Shown: piece after piece, positions 18,754-26,873 of the stretch
Layout of the letters: the number at the start of each line of letters is the position of its first letter
Numbering within the stretch: position 1 is the stretch's first letter
From: Chitinophagaceae bacterium DXS
GTDB taxonomy: Bacteria; Bacteroidota; Bacteroidia; Chitinophagales; Chitinophagaceae
Length of the DNA: 64,000 nt
Assembly: GCA_030345135.1 (NCBI GenBank)
Contig: CP128386.1
Location: 899,129-963,128 of the forward strand
Direction: 5' to 3'
Translations under genes and position numbers: made by a program
The notes under the pieces: model-generated
The model's input: the letters and a program-made list of their open reading frames with translations, nothing else
What the model was told of the DNA's origin: nothing
Database searches by the model: none

Positions 18754-19841
18754 AGTTTTTCGTTTTAAGGATTAAGATTTTAAAATCCCTGATTAAAAAA
18801 TAGGGCGCAAAAATAAAAGAATGTTTAACTCAAAAAAATATTTCTATTATTGATGAAGTCAGCTTGTTATTACAAACATGCTCATTTCGTGCTACAAGTA
18901 AATTGAATTATTTGCAGGTAGGTTGCGATACGCTTTTCGTTAGCGTTCTGCCAGAACGGTGAGCCATGGTAACTTGGCTCTAACGGCAAGGCATCTTATT
19001 TGTTGCTCTTTAGCGCTGATCATATTTGTTTTGGTCTTTTATGTTGAAGAATACAGGAGTCCTGCTTTTCAGATGAACGCAGATGTAAATGAACGCAAGA
19101 AAGGTGAAGTTTTCGGAGATGATACATCCACCGGTGCTCAGATTTTCACCCGAAAAACGCTTTGATGCAGAAAAAGAAAAATGAGAATTACTTCTGTTAT
19201 ATTCCAACTGATTAATATTTCTTTTGGCTTACTGTTTAAATCCACAGTTAAATAGCTTCCCGCTTCAATTGCTGATTGGCTGAATGTATATAATAGATTC
19301 AATAAAAATAAATGCATTTACGCTATTGCATAAATAAAAAAAAGTTGTTAATTTTTGTTCTTATTATCGCTTGTCATTACTGTCCACGCCATACTTCACT
19401 GTCCGGTATCCTCTGCAATAAAACCACGAGCAACACAATTTGTAAGTAACCGATGTAGTGCTGGTTTCGATAATGAAGCGTTGTCGCCACGGGTGATAGT
19501 GTGTATTCTAGTAATTAGAATTTTTCATTTGGATTCAAGCGTACACTATTATGTATTGTTATACCCCTTTAAAGAACAAAGAATGTTCCTTATCCCGGAA
19601 GCTAACTTTCAATACACGGTTTAAATTCTTAACCCGGCCCGTCAATTCTTGTATTCATACCTTTCTCTGCATAACAACTATTCTTTTCGTGAGGCATATT
19701 CGTTTGCGAAGATGGGCATAATATCTTTCATATTATGCCCTTTTAAATACCCTTTTCAAAATCAAATCCGCCCTATACACCATTCCTGTTTAATGTGTGT
19801 AGGGGCTATCTATTACCTCAACTATAATAAAACCGTGATCT
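18754..19841. other. 1.1-kb gene-free region with an orphan terminator
   Basis: No open frame here looks like a protein; those present have no start context or family resemblance. There is a weak hairpin at about 18954-18986 (GGTGAGCCA / TGGCTC) and a strong terminator-like hairpin at 19714-19740. The left end must hold the promoter of the lipoprotein gene, the right end that of the T9SS substrate. Confidence 0.5.
19714..19745 (+). terminator. Perfect hairpin plus T-run upstream of the T9SS substrate gene
   Basis: GGGCATAATAT (19714-19724) and ATATTATGCCC (19730-19740) pair perfectly over 11 bases with a 5-base loop, followed by TTTTAAATACCCTTTT. No gene precedes it on this strand, so it either ends a small RNA or attenuates transcription of the gene starting at 19842. 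Confidence 0.7.
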
Positions 19842-22800
19842 ATGTTTACTCCTCATAAAAGAAAAATTCATATCCCTTTTTTAGGGGGGCGATGTAACGA
19901 AATAAGTCGCTTCTTTAAAAAAGTAGTCCCGCTTTTGCTTACCGCCATATTACTTTATTCCTATCAGTCATATGCGCAATTGGCGCCCGTTTATCCGCCT
20001 GCCGGAGGATTTCGCATTGACGGTGGTTTAAAAGCCAACACACCTACTGCTAACCAGGGTGACTGGGTAGCAGGGCCTGGAGGCACCGGTGGCTTTGTGC
20101 TGACAGACTCTGGCGTTGCCGTTGTTGGCGCCACTACGGGCCTTAAACGTGATGCATATAACAGTAACCTGGACTTTATCTTTACAACAGGAAGTAAGTT
20201 TGACGACAGTATACCCGCTTTACATTGGACCCAATCTACTGCGCCGAATAAGAATGATATTAATAACGCGATGTACCACGTATCAAGAGACACTTCCAAT
20301 AATAACCAGTGGATCATAATTGGTGGTGACCGTCTTTCTACAAGTGGGACAAGCTACATAGATTTTGAATTTTTGCAGAATACGCTGGCTAGAAATCCAT
20401 CAGGTGGCGGCTTCACTGGTGGCGGTCCTAACGGCGGCAGAACCATCAATGACCTGGTTATTTCAATGGAATACACTAACGGCGGTGTTGCGGCCAATGT
20501 ATTCTTTTATCAATGGAAAGCCAAGGCTGGTGGCGGTTACGAGTTTGTTCAATTTACTCCGCCCGCCGGTACTGCTTTTGCATTAACCAATGGTGTTAAT
20601 GAATCCGTTCCTTTTGGGGCTTTTGGTTCTACCACATATCAACCATTTGCATTTGTTGAAGCAGCTATTAATATCACAAAACTGTTGGCTGCAACAGGAG
20701 ATGCCTGTGCCGGCCTGAGCGTTAAAACGCTTTGGATAAAAACAAAAGCGTCAGCGTCTTCAACTGCTGCGCTGAAAGATTTTGTTGAACCAATACCTGT
20801 CTCCTTCACTTTTGGTTCGGCCAGCATCAAATATGCCGGACCGTTCTGCGCAAAAGGTACGGCTTCTGTTGACTTAACCGGTATTACCGGAGGTACATTC
20901 TCTGCGCCTGCAGGTCTTAGCATTAATGCCAGTACCGGGTTAATAGATCTTGCAGCTAGTACACCAGGAACTTATGAGATTACGTATACCTTCAATAGTG
21001 GCAATGGTTGTATTAAAACTGCAAAAGCAACAGTGGTAATCAATCCATTCCCGTCATGTAGTATTACCGGGCCGGACGGACCACTTTGTCCGGGGACAAC
21101 AGGAAACACCTACACCGGATCCGGAGGTGTTAAATTCAAATGGACCATATCAGGTAATGGCTCTATTGTTGGCAGCGACAGCAGTTCGTCTGTAACTGTT
21201 ACAGCCGGCAATAATTGTAACGCATCATTTACATTAGGATTAACAACTACCAACTCCAGTGGCTGTTCAAGCACCTGCAGTAAAGATGTAGTTGTTAAGG
21301 ACACAATAAAGCCAGTGATTAATTGTCCGGGAAATAAACAACTCGAATGCGGTGCGGCTTCTGATACTTCCAAAACAGGAAAAGCAACCGCTACCGATAA
21401 CTGCGGCGGAACTGTAACAATTAGTTACACAGATGCTGCAACAGCTGCGGGTTGTAACGGAAAAGCAGGAATTGACAGGACATGGAAAGCTATAGACGCT
21501 TGTGGTAACTTCAGTACTTGTGTACAGCACATTACGTTCATTGATACAACCAAGCCTGTGATCACATGTCCTGGTAACAAACAATTGACATGTGGCGCAC
21601 CAACTGACACAGTACACACAGGAAAAGCAACTGCAACTGATAATTGCGGCGGTACAGTAATAATAACTCATACCGATGCAGCTACTGCAGCTTCTTGTGC
21701 AGGAATACCAGGTATTGACCGTACATGGAGAGCTACAGATGCATGCGGTAACTTTAGCACTTGTGTACAGCACATTACATTCATAGACACAACTGCTCCT
21801 TCAATTACCTGTCCTGCTCCGGTAACTGTAGAATGTGCTGGAGACGTGCCAACTCCAGATCCGAAGTCAGTAACCACTTCTGATAATTGTAGTGGTTCAG
21901 TTACAGTTGAATTTGTAAAAGACGAAGCTTCAGGCAGCTGTCCTAAGATTATTACCCGCACATATAAGGCAACAGACGCCTGCGGTAATACTAATACTTG
22001 TACACAAACAATTACAGTGAAGGACGTAACTCCGCCAACTATTGCTTGTGTGCCTGATGTTAAAGTTGAATGTGGAGATGCTACAGATACTACGGCTACA
22101 GGTACACCTGTTGCTACTGATAACTGCGGCAAACCTACGCTCACACATAAGGATGTAAACAGTTCTCAAAATTGCTACACACTAATCACACGCACATGGA
22201 CTGCTACTGACGGTTGTGGCAATACAACAACCTGTGTACAGCATATTACTGTAACAGATCGAACAGCGCCAATTGTTAGTTGTCCGTCAGATAAAGTATT
22301 GTCATGTGGTGAATCAACTGATCCGTCTAACACCGGAACAGCTACAGCTTCAGACAATTGCTCTTCTGCAGCAGAAATCAATATATTCTATACTGATGCT
22401 CCGGTTGCAGGTTCAGCATGCCCTGGCAGCACAAATATAGATCGTACATGGACTGCTATAGACGGTGCGGGTAACATTGGTACTTGTGTACAGCACATTA
22501 CTTTCGTTCAGAATGTTGCTCCTCTTACAAAAGTGAAAACAGCATCTGTTCAAAAACCTGTAAGGGCTACAACACAAAAGAGCACTACTCAGGCCAGTGT
22601 GAATAAGGATAAGAAAGTTGCTTCCGCAAGCAAAAACAGCAGCGGCTTACAAGTGACAGCTTATCCCAATCCATTCCAGAAAAAAGTAAACTTTAGAATT
22701 GTTTCTGCAACTTCCGGTAAGGCAGTTTTGGAAGTTTACAATATCTCTGGTCAAAAACTGGGAAATGCTTTTGAAGGTAAACTTGATGCAGGTGTTGCAA

Positions 22801-22904
22801 GGGATGTTCAGTACACGCTTCCTTTTGCATCAAATTCAATGCTGATTTATAAATTGTCTGTAGGTGGTAAATCAGCAAGCGGAAAAATTCAATCGCTCGA
22901 ATAG
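19842..22904 (+). CDS. T9SS-exported surface protein with HYR-like cysteine-rich repeats
   Basis: 1020 residues. A signal peptide with a long basic leader (membrane part about residues 28-44, cleavage after SYAQ) is followed by a Gly-rich N-terminal domain (about 50-300). Ig/PKD-like segments follow (about 330-480, with SITGPDGPLCPGTTG). Then come about five tandem repeats of roughly 80-85 residues (about 480-900) with the pattern TDNCGG..., GIDRTWKATDACGN.STCVQHITF and DTT.P.ITCPG, as in HYR-type surface adhesins. The last ~80 residues (VTAYPNPFQKKVNFRI, then VYNISGQKL) are a type A T9SS sorting domain. It is probably a secreted or cell-surface structural or adhesive protein. The DNA repeats are similar enough to recombine. 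No T9SS machinery genes are in the window. Confidence 0.88.
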   Translation: MFTPHKRKIHIPFLGGRCNEISRFFKKVVPLLLTAILLYSYQSYAQLAPVYPPAGGFRIDGGLKANTPTANQGDWVAGPGGTGGFVLTDSGVAVVGATTGLKRDAYNSNLDFIFTTGSKFDDSIPALHWTQSTAPNKNDINNAMYHVSRDTSNNNQWIIIGGDRLSTSGTSYIDFEFLQNTLARNPSGGGFTGGGPNGGRTINDLVISMEYTNGGVAANVFFYQWKAKAGGGYEFVQFTPPAGTAFALTNGVNESVPFGAFGSTTYQPFAFVEAAINITKLLAATGDACAGLSVKTLWIKTKASASSTAALKDFVEPIPVSFTFGSASIKYAGPFCAKGTASVDLTGITGGTFSAPAGLSINASTGLIDLAASTPGTYEITYTFNSGNGCIKTAKATVVINPFPSCSITGPDGPLCPGTTGNTYTGSGGVKFKWTISGNGSIVGSDSSSSVTVTAGNNCNASFTLGLTTTNSSGCSSTCSKDVVVKDTIKPVINCPGNKQLECGAASDTSKTGKATATDNCGGTVTISYTDAATAAGCNGKAGIDRTWKAIDACGNFSTCVQHITFIDTTKPVITCPGNKQLTCGAPTDTVHTGKATATDNCGGTVIITHTDAATAASCAGIPGIDRTWRATDACGNFSTCVQHITFIDTTAPSITCPAPVTVECAGDVPTPDPKSVTTSDNCSGSVTVEFVKDEASGSCPKIITRTYKATDACGNTNTCTQTITVKDVTPPTIACVPDVKVECGDATDTTATGTPVATDNCGKPTLTHKDVNSSQNCYTLITRTWTATDGCGNTTTCVQHITVTDRTAPIVSCPSDKVLSCGESTDPSNTGTATASDNCSSAAEINIFYTDAPVAGSACPGSTNIDRTWTAIDGAGNIGTCVQHITFVQNVAPLTKVKTASVQKPVRATTQKSTTQASVNKDKKVASASKNSSGLQVTAYPNPFQKKVNFRIVSATSGKAVLEVYNISGQKLGNAFEGKLDAGVARDVQYTLPFASNSMLIYKLSVGGKSASGKIQSLE

Positions 22905-22943
22905 TATTAAGTAAGTTTAGCTGAAATAGGGGCCGAAAAAAAG

Positions 22944-22975
22944 AGGGGTAGTATCATTTACTTGATACTACCCCT
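22944..22975 (+). terminator. Terminator of the T9SS substrate gene
   Basis: AGGGGTAGTATCA (22944-22956) and TGATACTACCCCT (22963-22975) form a perfect 13-bp stem with a 6-base loop, 40 bases after the stop codon. A partial copy of the right half (TTTGATACTACCCTTTCTTATTG) recurs at about 23055-23080 without its left arm, a degenerate duplication. Confidence 0.8.
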
Positions 22976-23248
22976 TCTTATTGGGTAGTTTATAATCCGG
23001 TTTTGCACTGCCAGCTGAAAGCTCTAAGCTGGCAGCCAATAGCTCATATATCATTTATTTGATACTACCCTTTCTTATTGAGTATTTACAAGTAAGTCTT
23101 TAGATAAAGCCATTGACAATCAATGCCCCGCGACGTTTGTAATTAAACTTTGCGGCTTGATCTAATAGCTAATTGCTGATGCAATGTCGTTTAGTTAAGA
23201 GTTTGTAGTATTTAACACGCATAAGGTATCACGATCAGATCAATATTC

Positions 23249-23383
23249 GGGAGACCTCTCCTGTCGTCGAGGTGACGATGCGGTTCAAGAATTCAACATG
23301 ATCATGTACTTGTTACCAGTGCTGTTGTGATTAGTTTTTCCGACAAGCCCGGATCGTCATGTCGACGATAGGCGACATCTCCC
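23249..23383. repeat. Imperfect long inverted repeat
   Basis: Arms of about 35 bases at 23249-23283 and 23349-23383 are inverted copies with about 80% identity (core CGTCGAGGTGACGAT versus CGTCGACATGACGAT), separated by about 65 bases. The sequence is GC-richer than its surroundings. It lies between the T9SS substrate and GtrA-like genes and may be a miniature repeat element. AGCTGATAGCT words follow at 23425-23455. Confidence 0.65.
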
Positions 23384-23453
23384 AAAGTTGACGATGCCTG
23401 CTTAACTAAACGACATTGAATTGCTAATAGCTGATAGCTGATAGCTGATAGCT

Positions 23454-23957
23454 CTAAGACTTGGCAACCTTTGTTTTGAATGAAAAATAAGTCTGGCTGA
23501 TATAACTGAAGATCACCACAAACACAGTAGTAACAATTTTTGCTATCGTAGGATACCAACCCATGTGATCCACGAAAAGTTTGAGAAAAACGTAATTAAG
23601 AAAGATGCAGCCAATAATTACAAGAAAATAACGGAACAATTGGATATGTCCTTTTAATCCCGATTCCTGGAATATTACATACCGGCTGAGATAAAAACCA
23701 AAAGGAAACGTAACACAAAATGACATGAAGAATGAGGCGATGTGCGGACTCAGTGTTACAATTCCAAGATCGACATTTTGTTTGTGCAGGATGAAATTAT
23801 AGCTAACCGAAAACAGAATGATATCTAAAAGTGTGTTTGTTCCACCGCAGGCAGCATAGCGAAAAGTTTGCAGAGGAATAAACTTTTTAAACGGCGGGTA
23901 GAAAAAATCTACCAGCGCCAGAATTTTTTTTCTTATAGAATGGTGCAGTTTCTTCAT
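23454..23957 (-). CDS. GtrA-like membrane protein
   Basis: 167-residue protein with four predicted membrane helices, at about residues 40-58, 75-97, 108-128 and 140-160. FRYAACGGTNTLLDIILF at helix 1 is the signature of the GtrA/DPMS-associated family. Relatives are thought to move lipid-linked sugars across the inner membrane or assist a glycosyltransferase. No glycosyltransferase is adjacent. It lies downstream of the symporter gene in the same direction (79-base gap) and may be co-transcribed. Confidence 0.85.
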   Translation of the reverse strand: MKKLHHSIRKKILALVDFFYPPFKKFIPLQTFRYAACGGTNTLLDIILFSVSYNFILHKQNVDLGIVTLSPHIASFFMSFCVTFPFGFYLSRYVIFQESGLKGHIQLFRYFLVIIGCIFLNYVFLKLFVDHMGWYPTIAKIVTTVFVVIFSYISQTYFSFKTKVAKS

Positions 23958-24036
23958 TGCGGCGGCGAAGATAATAACTCAAAATAAGGCAACATTGTTA
24001 ATAATAAAAACAATGCCATATTATATTTTAATAAAA

Positions 24037-25785
24037 CTAACGTGTGTTAACCAGGGAGACCTGAGCCGACTTACGACCCTGAAACAGAAGGCTTAATATA
24101 ATTACAGCTAAGGCTCCCACCACGTTCAGCCACAAAAATCCGAAGCCAATTATGCCTTTTTTGTCGAGAATAAACAGGGCTATTATCAGTATTTCGCCCA
24201 AAACAGCGGCCCAAAACACGGCGTTGGCGCCGATTCTTTTCATGTAAAAAGCAACAAGGAAGATTCCCAGGATTACACCATAAAACAACGAACCCAATAC
24301 ATTTACAGCTTCTATCAGGCTGCCCATCCGGTTACTGAACTGCGCCACCACGATACAAAACACGCCCCATCCCAACGTAAACCATCGCGAGAGATGGTAT
24401 TGCCTGCGCTCGTTTTCTATTATGTCCTTTCGATGACTATTGAATCTGCAATAGAAATCAATCATGGTACAGGAGGCAAGCGCGTTTAATGCCGCTGCTA
24501 TTGAGCCCCAGGCTGCAAGAAAAATTATGGCCACAAGTAGACCTACCAGACCCTTTGGAAGGTTGTCGATCACAAAGCGTAAAAAGATATAATTTGTGTC
24601 ATTCGTATCAATTGTACTGTCCGCCTTGCTTAAGTAAGTTTTATAATCAGTCCTGATAATATTTAAATGATTATTGAAATAAGCCAGACTGTCGCGGTAC
24701 AAACCGGTTTGGGTTTCGTTGTTGCTTTTTTCAGCCGCAGCATATGCCGTAACCAATTTCTGCTGATGCTGGCTTGCAAGATCAAAGTCCCGTTCAATTT
24801 TTCTTAATGTGTCGCCATAAGCGGTTTGGTATACTTTTTCGCTGACGCCACTGTTGAAGAAAACCGGGCCGCTTTTGAACTGATAAAAAGTAAATAAAAG
24901 CGCCCCAATTAGCAGTATCAGAAACTGCATCGGCACTTTTATAAGTCCATTCATCAATAATCCCAGCCTGCTTTCTGTCGTATCTTTTGCTGTTAAGTAA
25001 CGCCCAACCTGGCTCTGATCCGTACCAAAATAACTGAGCGCCAGGAAAAATCCACCGATTATGCCGCTGATAAGGTTGTAGCGATCCTTCCATTCAAAGC
25101 CATTTTCTGTAAAGCCGGTAGTGATAACATTCAATTTTCCACTTGCGCCGCTTACTTTCAAAGCATCAACAAAACCTATCCCGTCAGGCAGTTTATGCAC
25201 GATAAAATAGCCGGCAATGAACATTCCGGCGAAAATAATAATGAGCTGCAATTGCTGTGTGTACGCAACTGCTTTTGCGCCACCGGTTACTGTATAAATG
25301 ATCAATAAACCACCCATTACGATGTTGGTCCAGTAGATGTCCCATCCGAACAGCGCCGATAAAATGATAGAAGGCGCATATATACTAATTCCTGTAGAAA
25401 GTCCCCTTGACAGTAAAAAAAGTGCTGATGTAAAGGTTCGTGTTTTTACATCAAATCTTGTTTCGAGAAACTCGTATGCGGTAAAGACTTTTAATTTATT
25501 GAAGATTGGAACGAAAGTAATACATAGCAAAACCATTGCTATGGGCAACCCGAAATAGTACTGAACGAAACGCATCCCATCAGTAAAAGCCTGTCCGGGG
25601 GCAGATAAAAAAGTGACTGCACTGGCTTGCGTGCCCATTATACTTAACAGTATAAGATACCAGGGCATGCTCCTGTTGCTCAGGAAGTAGCCTTCAAGAT
25701 TTTTGGTAGTACGGCTTTTATACAGACCATAAATAATAATGCCGGCAAGCGTAAGTACTAAGACAATCCAATCGAATTGAGTCAT
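24037..25785 (-). CDS. Sodium:solute symporter (SSS family)
   Basis: 582-residue inner-membrane protein with about 13-14 helices. Family motifs are the N-terminal GIIIYGLYKSR followed by LEGYFLSNRSMPWYLI, then TGGAKAVAYTQQLQ and SYFGTDQSQVGRYLTAKD. It should import a solute with Na+; the substrate cannot be read. A hydrophilic, helix-rich insertion of about 100 residues (about 305-400, with DLASQHQQKLVTAYAAAEKS) interrupts the C-terminal half and should lie outside the membrane, more than in standard transporters. Its ATG overlaps the stop of a 37-residue membrane protein gene (ATGA), suggesting coupled translation. Confidence 0.92.
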   Translation of the reverse strand: MTQFDWIVLVLTLAGIIIYGLYKSRTTKNLEGYFLSNRSMPWYLILLSIMGTQASAVTFLSAPGQAFTDGMRFVQYYFGLPIAMVLLCITFVPIFNKLKVFTAYEFLETRFDVKTRTFTSALFLLSRGLSTGISIYAPSIILSALFGWDIYWTNIVMGGLLIIYTVTGGAKAVAYTQQLQLIIIFAGMFIAGYFIVHKLPDGIGFVDALKVSGASGKLNVITTGFTENGFEWKDRYNLISGIIGGFFLALSYFGTDQSQVGRYLTAKDTTESRLGLLMNGLIKVPMQFLILLIGALLFTFYQFKSGPVFFNSGVSEKVYQTAYGDTLRKIERDFDLASQHQQKLVTAYAAAEKSNNETQTGLYRDSLAYFNNHLNIIRTDYKTYLSKADSTIDTNDTNYIFLRFVIDNLPKGLVGLLVAIIFLAAWGSIAAALNALASCTMIDFYCRFNSHRKDIIENERRQYHLSRWFTLGWGVFCIVVAQFSNRMGSLIEAVNVLGSLFYGVILGIFLVAFYMKRIGANAVFWAAVLGEILIIALFILDKKGIIGFGFLWLNVVGALAVIILSLLFQGRKSAQVSLVNTR

Positions 25786-25895
25786 GAAAATTGTTTAGTG
25801 AACCAATAGAAGAAAACAATCATTACCAACAATGCTATCAGTACCAGGAGGTACCAGCTTCGCCATTTTTTGAATAAAGGAATGTTTTCTTTCAT
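25782..25895 (-). CDS. 37-residue membrane protein coupled to the symporter
   Basis: A very short reading frame, MKENIPLFKKWRSWYLLVLI continuing to a C-terminal FFYWFTKQFS. It has a basic, aromatic N-terminus and a single hydrophobic segment (about residues 14-31). Its TGA overlaps the ATG of the symporter in ATGA, so translation is probably coupled. By position and shape it may be a small accessory subunit of the symporter; this is inference. The start at 25895 is the only ATG that gives a basic-then-hydrophobic protein. Confidence 0.7.
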   Translation of the reverse strand: MKENIPLFKKWRSWYLLVLIALLVMIVFFYWFTKQFS

Positions 25896-25904
25896 ATGTT
25901 GATT

Positions 25905-26107
25905 TGAGGTGTCAGGTGTTAGGCGTAAGGTATCAGGTGTCAGGTATCAGGTAAAAGGCATGAGGCGTAAGGTTTGAGGCATCAGGCAAATGTTGGATTT
26001 CAACTTATTGCCTTACCCCATTCATTCGCCACGGCATCTGCACATTCGCCCATTTGCCCATTTGCCCATTTGCACATTTGCACATTTGCACATTGGCACA
26101 TTTTCAA
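25905..26107. repeat. Intergenic word repeats
   Basis: Two families lie side by side: GGTATCAGGTGTCAGG / AGGCGTAAGG words at about 25908-25990, and CATTTGCCCATTTGCACATT words at about 26035-26105, the latter reaching the stop codon of the 51-residue gene. No gene is visible between. Confidence 0.65.
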
Positions 26108-26263
26108 TTATCTCCGTCTTCTCCTGCCGCTGGCCAGGCCGCCTCCAAGCAATCCGATAATAAGACCGATAAGTAATCCGGCACGGACATTTTTGATCAA
26201 TAACCCTAAAGCAACCCCAAGCACTATTAAAAACACAATGCCTACTTGTCTCCTGTTTTCCAT
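26108..26263 (-). CDS. 51-residue hydrophobic protein
   Basis: Short frame starting MENRRQVGIVFLIVLGVALG. It has two hydrophobic stretches (about residues 8-22 and 29-45, the latter LLIGLIIGLLGGGLASG) separated by a short basic loop, and a polybasic end of five arginines. This looks like a small two-helix membrane hairpin protein. Such proteins are common in Bacteroidota but unnamed. The frame is intact and bounded on both sides by repeat words, which supports it being real. Direction matches the symporter and PIG-L genes. Confidence 0.6.
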   Translation of the reverse strand: MENRRQVGIVFLIVLGVALGLLIKNVRAGLLIGLIIGLLGGGLASGRRRRR

Positions 26264-26873
26264 AATAAGCCGCTAAAATCGGAAAATAATGTTTGTAAAC
26301 GCAACCGCTGGTAATATTTTTGGCTATTAGCTGTCGGCTGTTAGCTTTTAGCTTGGGTATCAGGCGTCAGGTATCAGGTGTGAGGTGTAAGGTATTAGGT
26401 ATCAGGTATAGGTGTGAAGTGTAAGGCGTAAGGTTTGAGGCATATTAAATCGAATTTGTTAAAATATCGAATGTCCAAGACTTACTTTACACCCTGAATC
26501 TTAATCCTGAATTACAGAGAACTAAAACCTAAAACTTGCTACCTCATATCTGATACTCACTGCTGTCAGCTACCAGCTTTTTGCCATGGAAGGCTGTAGT
26601 AAAAAAATAACCAGCCGAACCACGCGTACTTCGTACTTCGTAAATCGTACTTTAAAACATTCTGGTTTGACAATTCCTACACCGTACATCGTACCCGCCC
26701 GAACGTGCCGTCGGTACGGGCAGGCATCTAACATCGCACATTCTGACATGGAAAGCTGTAGCCAAAAAATAACCAGCTGAACCATGCGTACTTCGTACTT
26801 CGTAAATCGTACTTTAAAACATTCTGGTTTGAAAATACTTACATCGTACACCGTACATCGTACATCGTACATT
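26264..26873. repeat. 610-bp gap filled with word repeats and a GC-rich hairpin
   Basis: From left to right: TTAGCTGTCGGCTGTTAGCT words (26325-26355), GTATCAGGTGTGAGG words (26355-26440), then two near-copies of a block with GCGTACTTCGTACTTCGTAAATCGTAC (in 26620-26660 and 26785-26815), and ACATCGTACACCGTAC words up to the PIG-L stop. At 26694-26724 a GC-rich hairpin (CCCGCCCG / CGGGCAGG) sits inside the ACATCGTAC words; it recurs at 37862-37892. No protein frame is credible. Confidence 0.65.

Noticed and set aside
18959-19624. Small plus-strand frames in the 1.1-kb gap (68 and 89 residues)
   Set aside because: They lack codon pattern, family motifs and start context; the longer one could be chance in AT-rich DNA. 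A non-coding RNA is the more plausible alternative.
21267-21773. Cysteine-rich antisense frames in the T9SS substrate gene
   Set aside because: They mirror the repeats of the real gene on the other strand; the sense frame has clear domains and signals.
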